From assembly GCA_046484775.1 (NCBI GenBank), contig JAWOIG010000011.1:1-12567 (forward strand): a stretch of 12,567 nucleotides of DNA. Direction: 5' to 3'. Made by a program: the position numbers and the translations under genes. A model generated the notes under the pieces. The model was not told where the DNA came from. It did not search any database and worked only from the letters and a program-made list of their open reading frames with translations. This document shows, piece by piece, positions 7,120-12,567 of this stretch. How positions within the stretch are numbered: position 1 is the stretch's first letter; the number at the start of each line of letters is the position of its first letter. This stretch comes from JAFGQE01 sp046484775 (lineage in GTDB: Bacteria; Bacillota; Clostridia; DUPQ01).

Positions 7120-7677
7120 CTAAATTGTTATCAGTATGAATTTGCCCCTGAAGACTTCCTTGCGATCCCTGTAGACCAGCACCCATACGACGAAATTATT
7201 CGTCCTTATCCTCTTGACCTCCGCCTTGGCGACAAGCTTGTCGCCGCAATGCACGGGCACCTTGTATTTTATATTTGCAACACCCACCAAAGCGACATCC
7301 GCATCAATCACGGATATGGCGGTGGATTCGGCGAAGGCATAGATGAAGTGTCCCCTCACGATGTCCGAACGCTCGAATGCCATTTCCTTTGTGGTGTCAA
7401 AGACCGCCACGCCGCGTTCGTTAAGGTCAAGGTCAAGCAGTTCCCCGACAATGTCCTTGTTGCCCAGCGACCTTACCTTCTCCTGGGTCCTGCGGGCCAT
7501 GTCCTTTATTCTTTCCCTCAGCTCGTGTATGCCCAGTTCCAGACGGTCGAGCCTCACGGTCGGTATGCTGACATCGAGTCTCCTGGCAATATCCTCGTCC
7601 GTTAAAAAGGGTTCTGCGTCAATTATGTCCAATAATTTTTCATGCCGCAGCTTTTTGTTTTTAGAAGCTTTAGTCAT
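7120..7677 (-). CDS. fapR: Fatty acid and phospholipid biosynthesis regulator FapR
   Basis: Transcriptional repressor of the fap regulon in Firmicutes. In characterised relatives malonyl-CoA binds the C-terminal domain and releases it from DNA. The 185 residues have an N-terminal helix-turn-helix (about 24-45) leading into VRLDRLELGIHELRERIKDM (41-60), which is almost the same as the linker region of Bacillus subtilis FapR. The rest (about 75-185) is the hot-dog, thioesterase-like effector domain, with RGHFIYAFA at 109-117. I place the start at ATG 7675-7677 because AAGGGG sits 5 nt upstream; a GTG two codons earlier would overlap that ribosome site. First gene of the fab operon, probably autoregulated through the promoter and dyad just upstream. 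Confidence 0.95.
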   Translation of the reverse strand: MTKASKNKKLRHEKLLDIIDAEPFLTDEDIARRLDVSIPTVRLDRLELGIHELRERIKDMARRTQEKVRSLGNKDIVGELLDLDLNERGVAVFDTTKEMAFERSDIVRGHFIYAFAESTAISVIDADVALVGVANIKYKVPVHCGDKLVAKAEVKRIRTNNFVVWVLVYRDRKEVFRGKFILITI

Positions 7678-7702
7678 AGCCACCCCTTATGATTAACAAA
7701 TA

Positions 7703-7724
7703 TGACCTGCTGATAAAATGGTCA
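7703..7724. promoter_or_regulatory. Dyad downstream of the fapR promoter, candidate FapR operator
   Basis: TGACC (7703-7707) and GGTCA (7720-7724) form an inverted repeat with a 12-nt spacer, lying at about +1 to +20 of the predicted fapR transcript. FapR operators in Bacillus also lie close to the transcription start. The sequence does not obviously match the Bacillus FapR box, so the assignment is by position and symmetry only. Confidence 0.35.
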
Positions 7725-7729
7725 AATAA

Positions 7730-7758
7730 AGTATAATTCATTTAAATATCATTGACAA
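7730..7758 (-). promoter_or_regulatory. Sigma-A promoter of the fapR-plsX-fab operon
   Basis: On the minus strand, TTGTCA (7753-7758, 5 of 6) is separated by exactly 17 nt from TATACT (7730-7735, 5 of 6). The predicted start is near 7723, giving a leader of about 45 nt before fapR. AT-rich tandem repeats lie directly upstream of the -35 and may act as an UP element. It is the best promoter match seen in the window. Confidence 0.75.
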
Positions 7759-7760
7759 GT

Positions 7761-7779
7761 GAAATTTGAAATTTGAAAT
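7761..7779. repeat. Tandem GAAATTT repeat
   Basis: Two full copies of GAAATTT and a partial third (GAAAT) lie end to end, immediately upstream of the fapR -35 element. Possible roles are an AT-rich UP element or a binding site for a regulator of either divergent transcript. Confidence 0.6.
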
Positions 7780-7877
7780 CAGTGCCGGAATCCCCTGTCG
7801 TTTCAAGCCTCGGGAGAACTCAAACAGCGGTTTTCGTGTGAATTCCAAACATTTCATTTTATCCGTACGACGAATGA

Positions 7878-7886
7878 TGTTATTAT
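7878..7886 (+). promoter_or_regulatory. Candidate extended -10 promoter of the ABC operon
   Basis: TGTTATTAT gives an extended -10 (TG, one base, TATTAT). The sequence 17 nt upstream (TTTATC) matches the -35 consensus at only 3 of 6. Transcription would start near 7893, about 26 nt before the ATP-binding gene, with GGAGG at 7907-7911 in the leader. Confidence 0.4.
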
Positions 7887-7918
7887 ATTTCTATATATCA
7901 TATTATGGAGGCGATTCG

Positions 7919-8827
7919 ATGGATGTAGTCAAAACGACGGGACTGACAAAGCATTTCAAGAATGTCGCGGCCGTGTCGGAGCTTTGTATAAATGTGCCCG
8001 CAGGCTCCCTGTACGGGTTTCTCGGGCCCAACGGCGCCGGCAAGACCACGACAATAAAAATGCTGACCGGTTTTTTGAAACCCGACGCAGGAAAATTTGA
8101 AATAATGGGCGAATCGGTGGATTTCGGTGATTCGGCGTACATGAAGCACATCGGCTTCCTGCCGGATGTGCCTTCCTATTACAACTACATGAGCGGGAAG
8201 GAATTCCTTTCCATGTGCGCGCATTTTCATAAGGCCGACGGGAGCAATGTGCCCGGGATTATCGAGAAGACAGGCCTGGGTAAATTCGCCGCAAGGAAAA
8301 TCGGCTCATATTCGCGCGGCATGAAGCAGCGCCTCGGCGTAGCACAGACACTTGTGAACGACCCGGCCATACTGATACTTGACGAACCGGTAAGCGCCCT
8401 CGACCCGGTTGGCCGGAAGGAAATCCTCGACATGCTTGCCTCCCTGAAGGGATCCAAGACCATCTTTTTCTCAACCCATATACTCGAGGACGTGGAAAGG
8501 ATATGCAGCCATGCGGCCATCATAAACGAAGGCAGGCTTCTGCACGAAGGAACAATCAAGGACATCAAGGCCCTCGGGGGACACGGAAGGATCCTTCTCT
8601 CGCTGGAATCATCCGCAGACATACTGTCCGGGGCTCTTTCAACGGCCGGCTGGGTGGTTGATTTCAGCTTCGACGGCACTTCATATATCATCGAGCCAAT
8701 CGGATATGATGAGGCGGGACGAGGAATCCCGGTCCTGCTGCAGCAGACCGGAGCCGTTCTGAAGCGGTATGAACAGGCTTCCGCCACCCTTGAGGATATT
8801 TTCGTAAAGGCGGTGAACAGCATATGA
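7919..8827 (+). CDS. ABC-2 type transporter, ATP-binding protein
   Basis: ATPase subunit of a two-component ABC exporter of the NatA/DrrA/BcrA type. Using ATG 7919-7921, which has GGAGG 7 nt upstream, the protein is 302 residues. Motifs: Walker A GPNGAGKT at 36-43, ABC signature YSRGMKQR at 131-138, Walker B ILILDEP at 151-157 with catalytic E156, D-loop SALD at 159-162 and H-loop H187. The usual Q-loop glutamine is replaced around D83 (GFLPDVPSYY), a variation common in this subfamily. The C-terminal 90 residues are the variable extension typical of these ATPases. A longer reading frame from 7766 exists but has no ribosome site and no homologous look. The gene ends in a 4-nt ATGA overlap with its permease. 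The exported substrate cannot be read from the sequence. Confidence 0.94.
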   Translation: MDVVKTTGLTKHFKNVAAVSELCINVPAGSLYGFLGPNGAGKTTTIKMLTGFLKPDAGKFEIMGESVDFGDSAYMKHIGFLPDVPSYYNYMSGKEFLSMCAHFHKADGSNVPGIIEKTGLGKFAARKIGSYSRGMKQRLGVAQTLVNDPAILILDEPVSALDPVGRKEILDMLASLKGSKTIFFSTHILEDVERICSHAAIINEGRLLHEGTIKDIKALGGHGRILLSLESSADILSGALSTAGWVVDFSFDGTSYIIEPIGYDEAGRGIPVLLQQTGAVLKRYEQASATLEDIFVKAVNSI

Positions 8828-9579
8828 AGCTTGTATTCTTTAAAAAGGAATTCCTGGAATTCTTTCGCACCTATAGGTTCTACGTTCTGTTCGGCGTGTT
8901 CATATTCTTTGGCCTCATCAACGCCCCTACCGCGAAGTATCTGCCCGAACTTCTTAAAAGCATGCCGGACCTCGGGGTCACCATAGAGATGCCCGACCCG
9001 GTTCTGACTGACTCCTATGTTCAGTATTTCAGTAATGCGACGAATGCATTTTTCGCATTGATAATAATATTCATGGGTTCATTCTCGGGGGAAATCAAGA
9101 AAGGAACCATCTACCTGGTTCTGTCCAAGGGCGTGCCCAGGCCTGACTTCTATTTCTCAAAACTGCTAAATGCGATCATAATGTATACCATAGCCTTCGC
9201 GGGCTATACCGCAGTAACGATCCTTGGTACGATAATCCTGTTCAACGCATGGTATTTCAAAGGAATCCTTGCATCGGTTCTGTCTATTTATGTACTTGGG
9301 CTGCTGCTTGTAAGCGCGGTCCTGTCAGCCAGCTCAATAGCCAGATCCGCCGGTCCGGGGGCCTTTGCAGGATTCGGTCTCGTAATATTGCTCCCTCTGA
9401 CGGATTTTCTGGGAAAGGCCGCGCCGTATCTTCCCGGCAGGTTGATGTCGCTTCCCGGGCGGATCATGTCGGGCGCCTCCATGCCCGGGGATGTGGTCCT
9501 TCCGTCATTGATAACACTGGCCTTCATGATTGCCGCAATAGCGGCATCATGCCTTGGATTTTACAAAAGGGAGCTATGA
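8824..9579 (+). CDS. ABC-2 type transporter, permease protein
   Basis: Membrane partner of the preceding ATPase, 251 residues. I count about six hydrophobic segments (roughly 17-33, 72-90, 113-140, 147-170, 177-194 and 225-246), as expected for the ABC-2 family. The region after the second segment, SGEIKKGTIYLVLSKGVPR (88-106), resembles the ABC-2 pattern in which an acidic residue and Gly-Thr-Ile precede a Leu-Ser-x-Pro stretch. The N-terminus is a short basic, amphipathic cytoplasmic helix. The start overlaps the ATPase stop (ATGA), and the stop shares a base with the next start (TGATG), so subunits should be made together. Close relatives export antibiotics, peptides or sodium, or act in membrane maintenance; none can be chosen here. 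Confidence 0.92.
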   Translation: MKLVFFKKEFLEFFRTYRFYVLFGVFIFFGLINAPTAKYLPELLKSMPDLGVTIEMPDPVLTDSYVQYFSNATNAFFALIIIFMGSFSGEIKKGTIYLVLSKGVPRPDFYFSKLLNAIIMYTIAFAGYTAVTILGTIILFNAWYFKGILASVLSIYVLGLLLVSAVLSASSIARSAGPGAFAGFGLVILLPLTDFLGKAAPYLPGRLMSLPGRIMSGASMPGDVVLPSLITLAFMIAAIAASCLGFYKREL

Positions 9580-10757
9580 TGAACGGATTCGAACGAATAT
9601 ATGCCGTAATGTCCGGCGGATCAACCGACCGCACACCATTCATGCCCAAGATCTGGGTGAGGCTGGCCTGTGAAATAACAGGAATATCACTGGTCGACAT
9701 CCTGGCCGATCCTTTCCTTGCCATGGCATGCACCGTCAGGGCCGGCTTGATGTGCGATGCCGACGGCGCAAGGGTCTTCCGTTTCCCCAAAAGGCAGACG
9801 GTCCGCGACGAAGACGGGGGCCTGCTGGAAGTATCGGGCGGTGTTCAGATAGGGCGCATCGATACAAAGGGCGGTCTTTCGACCTATCTTTATGAAGACG
9901 GGACAATGGACATCGGCGACGAATATGAAATGACATTCGTACAGTTCAAAAAGCAGAAGTCGCCCCTCGTGAAATCCATCACCGACGCCCGCAGGATTGC
10001 GGTTCCGGGAAAAGCGCTTTTCAAGGACCTTGGCTTCGACTCATATTATAAAAAGATGCTGGCTGAAAGCAACGGCATTGCGATAGCCGGCGACTGTGGT
10101 TCCGCGACGCTGTCGTTCCATTCTCATTTCAGGGGCTCAGCCCAGTCGCTGATGGATTTCTATGACGAACCCGGGCTTGTATCCGCGGTAATGGACAAAG
10201 GCGTGGAAACCGCGGTCGCCCACGGCAAATTCTGCATAGACAGCGGCCTTCGGATCCTTCGCCTCAATGATTCCACTGCTAACATGAACGTAATATCCCC
10301 CGATATCTTCAGGGATTTCATCAAGCCGCGGTTTCGGGAAATCTGCGATGAACTGCATTCATACAACAAGGATGTGCGCATTTACTGCCACAACTGCGGG
10401 AACATTCTTCCAATCATGAACGATCTTGTCGAAACGGGGCTGGACTGCATCGCCCCTCTCGACCCGCTCGGCGGATTCAACTGCACCGACGCCAGGGCCG
10501 CTGTTCCGGAAGGCTATCCTCTGATGGGAGGCATGGACACCCTGTCTTTCATTAACAGGACTCAGGATGAAATAACAGCCGAGGCGAATGCCTGCATCGC
10601 GGGCGCCGGCAGGAACGGCGCATTCATACTGGGTACCGGCTGCGTCCTCCCCCCCGGCTCGGACCCCGGGCTGATAAAAGCGGCCGCCGCGGCCGCCCAT
10701 TCCCATCGGATTGAATATTCGCGGGACAGGCGGATTGAAAGAGGTAAATCATTATGA
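9579..10757 (+). CDS. Uroporphyrinogen decarboxylase-superfamily protein, probable corrinoid-type methyltransferase
   Basis: A 392-residue TIM-barrel-type protein of the UroD superfamily, which holds both HemE and methylcobamide-dependent methyltransferases such as MtaA and CmuA. It lacks the arginine-rich RQAGRY opening of true HemE. It has CHNCG at 270-274 (H271, C273) and LGTGCVLPPGSDP at 351-363 (C355), matching the His-x-Cys...Cys zinc ligand pattern of the methyltransferase branch. Other family-like segments are GDCGSATLSF (171-180) and PLMGGMDTL (314-322). The zinc would activate a thiol acceptor, an inference from relatives. ATG 9579-9581 was chosen because GGGAG lies 5 nt upstream; an ATG one codon earlier is possible. 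A far longer upstream extension over the permease gene is a shadow frame. No corrinoid-binding protein is encoded nearby in this window. Confidence 0.85.
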   Translation: MNGFERIYAVMSGGSTDRTPFMPKIWVRLACEITGISLVDILADPFLAMACTVRAGLMCDADGARVFRFPKRQTVRDEDGGLLEVSGGVQIGRIDTKGGLSTYLYEDGTMDIGDEYEMTFVQFKKQKSPLVKSITDARRIAVPGKALFKDLGFDSYYKKMLAESNGIAIAGDCGSATLSFHSHFRGSAQSLMDFYDEPGLVSAVMDKGVETAVAHGKFCIDSGLRILRLNDSTANMNVISPDIFRDFIKPRFREICDELHSYNKDVRIYCHNCGNILPIMNDLVETGLDCIAPLDPLGGFNCTDARAAVPEGYPLMGGMDTLSFINRTQDEITAEANACIAGAGRNGAFILGTGCVLPPGSDPGLIKAAAAAAHSHRIEYSRDRRIERGKSL

Positions 10758-12567
10758 AAAAATTTCTAAAATTGACTCTGCCGATATTCACGGCAATTAT
10801 ATTTCTTTGTTCATGCTCTTCAGAGGTCATTGACACCACGAACGGCTCCCCCTCTCCCGGCCTGCCGACATCATCCGCCTCTGCGACCTTACCCGGCACA
10901 CCCGCCTCTTCAGAAACTCCGGCTCCTTCATCAACTCCCGCACCGACTCCGTCGCCGACGGCGGAGGCTCAAAAACCCAAGGTTATCCATGCTTTCCTCA
11001 CATCTCCGATTGAAGAATCAAGACTCCCGATAAATACCAATGAAACAGCCGCCTATTCGGGCGATGTCCGCCTGACGCTTTATCTTGACAACAAGCCCGG
11101 GGATTGGATAAAAGATGATATTTATATTGATGCGAGCCCGATCGACCCGGTCCATGTTTACGTCGGTTTGTTCTCAATAACAATATATCTGGATGAAAAC
11201 CAACCGGAGAACTACTCCCTGACAATCAAGGGCACCGACCAAAGCGACGATTATACTCCCGGCGGGGAATTTACGGTCCATTTCAGGCACAGCGCTCCCC
11301 TGACCTGTGATATATCCATTGCGGACCTGATGGTTTCCTCCTTGCATGAACCGCCTCTTTATCTTTCGGCACCTGTTCAGACCTTCCGCTATGCATTCAA
11401 TAAGCCTGTCGACGCCGGCACGATTCTCTTTCCGGATTTCATGAAGGATTACATTATTGAGACAACATGGGTTTCCGATAGCGAGATGCTTCTGACCATA
11501 TATGATCTTCAACCGCGCGGGTATATTCTCGGCATCGAATGCATTCTTGGAATGGTTCCGGAATATGGAAATAAAATGAAGTACAGCGGCCGCCTCCTTG
11601 ACCCCATGCGATACGATTTGATTTACGGCTTCTCTGTTTTCTCCGGACAGAAATTGTACTCCATAGTCCCCGAAACAAATGCAACGGAAATATTGGATGA
11701 CTTTGACTATGGCGTGGTATTCGAGGATGCGTCGAAGGACCTTGAATACTTGTCCCTTGGCATCATAACAAGCGAACAGGAAGGTTGGCATTATGCAAAA
11801 GCGATATATGAGGTGGAAAGCGGCGGGCTCACCCCCCTCGACACCAATATTTCAAGTTCGGTTTCCAAGGCGCTGGAAGCCGAAATAACCACATATGCCA
11901 CCGGACTTTACAATCCCATGGTAATCAATGAATTCTGGAACGATGATAATAACTACCACTATTTCTTCGGCAACAGCATATTCAATATAGACCCGGTGGA
12001 TCTATCCGCTGAGATTTATTTCTCTGATTACGAAACCAGCCGGCCTCCCTATCCTGTGTTTCATCTTGCCAACGGCAATATGGCAATCATGAGACAGTAT
12101 GCCGGGCAGGAAGCCTATGAGAGCATAAACAGGCTTGCAATAATCGGAGACAATGATTATTCGGGAAATGAGTACAATCTGCCCTTTATAACGAAAAAGG
12201 GCGAAGGCTGGATCCAATACAAGGTCCATATAGCCGATGCGGGGGACAACAGGCTTTTCGTGAGCGGTTATGAAATGAAGCCGGGTGAGGAAAATATATT
12301 GAGCACATATCTTCTAGACCTTGAGGACGGCTCGTTGACTCCCTTTGCAAAGGGCAATTCGCTGATAGATTGTTATCCCGAAGCGGGATATGTGCTTTAT
12401 GGCAACTACGACACTGTTGAAGAAAAGCACAAAGTTGATTGCTTCTCCCTTGAGGGTGATTTGATTCATACTCTTGTTCCGGACGATGGAGCCTATTTCC
12501 AGGAATTCATCTACAATAAATATAAGAATGTTTTCTATATCAAGCCCGGCCACCCCATCATGCCGGG
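10754..12567 (+). CDS. Secreted lipoprotein of unknown function (runs off right edge)
   Basis: Open frame of 604 codons with no stop in the window. The start overlaps the previous stop (ATGA) and AAAGAGGT lies 9 nt upstream. The N-terminus MKKFLKLTLPIFTAIIFLCSC is a lipoprotein signal: basic start, hydrophobic core and lipobox LCSC with the lipidated C21. Residues 22-74 are almost all Ser, Thr, Pro and Ala, a flexible extracellular stalk. Residues from about 80 to 170 and about 195 to 285 look like beta-rich domains; the second contains YAFNKPVDAGTI, reminiscent of SbsA/Big_5-type Ig-like repeats. The rest (about 290-604) is beta-rich, with short repeated phrases such as YLLDLEDGSLTPF that suggest a propeller-like fold. 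Domain calls are by eye. I recognise no named family. It is probably anchored on the outer face of the membrane, beside the ABC exporter of its operon. Confidence 0.85.
   Translation, partial: MKKFLKLTLPIFTAIIFLCSCSSEVIDTTNGSPSPGLPTSSASATLPGTPASSETPAPSSTPAPTPSPTAEAQKPKVIHAFLTSPIEESRLPINTNETAAYSGDVRLTLYLDNKPGDWIKDDIYIDASPIDPVHVYVGLFSITIYLDENQPENYSLTIKGTDQSDDYTPGGEFTVHFRHSAPLTCDISIADLMVSSLHEPPLYLSAPVQTFRYAFNKPVDAGTILFPDFMKDYIIETTWVSDSEMLLTIYDLQPRGYILGIECILGMVPEYGNKMKYSGRLLDPMRYDLIYGFSVFSGQKLYSIVPETNATEILDDFDYGVVFEDASKDLEYLSLGIITSEQEGWHYAKAIYEVESGGLTPLDTNISSSVSKALEAEITTYATGLYNPMVINEFWNDDNNYHYFFGNSIFNIDPVDLSAEIYFSDYETSRPPYPVFHLANGNMAIMRQYAGQEAYESINRLAIIGDNDYSGNEYNLPFITKKGEGWIQYKVHIADAGDNRLFVSGYEMKPGEENILSTYLLDLEDGSLTPFAKGNSLIDCYPEAGYVLYGNYDTVEEKHKVDCFSLEGDLIHTLVPDDGAYFQEFIYNKYKNVFYIKPGHPIMP

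Noticed and set aside
7678..7683. GTG start for fapR two codons upstream
   Set aside because: It would overlap the AAGGGG ribosome site, leaving no spacing; the ATG at 7675-7677 fits better.
7752..7780. TTGACA on the plus strand as -35 for the ABC operon
   Set aside because: No acceptable -10 lies 16-18 nt downstream (GAAATC or AAATCA); the match is a by-product of the minus-strand fapR -35.
7766..7918. N-terminal extension of the ABC ATPase
   Set aside because: The strong GGAGG and the normal family start fit ATG 7919; the extension covers the promoter region and has no protein-like pattern.
9249..9578. N-terminal extension of the UroD-type protein by about 110 residues
   Set aside because: It overlaps the permease gene, has a random composition, and a GGGAG-supported start exists at 9579.
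9579..10757. Haem biosynthesis enzyme HemE
   Set aside because: The HemE N-terminal arginine motif is absent, and the His-x-Cys...Cys pattern points to the methyltransferase branch; no other haem genes are nearby.

Overview
The window looks like chromosomal DNA of a Bacillota (Firmicutes) bacterium, probably an uncultivated or poorly characterised member of Clostridia. The evidence is the fapR-plsX-fabD-fabG-acpP...rnc-smc block, which is a Firmicutes hallmark, together with strong GGAGG-type ribosome binding sites, sigma-A-like promoters and moderate GC with frequent AGG and ATA codons. The species cannot be named from sequence alone.

Minus strand, read right to left from about 7760 to 1: a divergent promoter drives fapR (malonyl-CoA-sensing lipid repressor), plsX (acyl-phosphate synthesis), fabD (malonyl transfer to ACP), fabG (ketoacyl-ACP reduction) and acpP (acyl carrier protein). 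A strong intrinsic terminator after acpP separates these from fabF (condensing enzyme II), rnc (RNase III) and the 5' half of smc (chromosome condensation), which runs off the left edge. FapR, PlsX, FabD, FabG, AcpP and FabF make one regulatory and enzymatic unit for type II fatty acid elongation and the first step of phospholipid acylation. Rnc and Smc are conserved genomic neighbours with no direct role in lipid synthesis. fabH, the enoyl reductase, the dehydratase and acetyl-CoA carboxylase are not in this window. acpP is bracketed by a perfect 10-bp inverted repeat upstream and the terminator downstream, an arrangement that could raise ACP level relative to its neighbours.

Plus strand, from 7919 to the right edge: a four-gene cassette with overlapping stop and start codons. 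It encodes an ABC-2 type ATPase, its membrane permease, a uroporphyrinogen-decarboxylase-superfamily protein with the His-x-Cys...Cys zinc-site pattern of corrinoid-dependent methyltransferases, and a large secreted lipoprotein (truncated by the window end) with a Ser/Thr/Pro/Ala stalk. The junctions overlap by 4, 1 and 4 nt, so the genes should be translated together. No function for the combination is known to me, and it is the least conventional part of the window.

The 241-nt intergenic region 7678-7918 carries outward-facing promoters, a dyad that could be the FapR operator, and short tandem repeats. No tRNA, rRNA, CRISPR array, insertion sequence or phage gene was seen.
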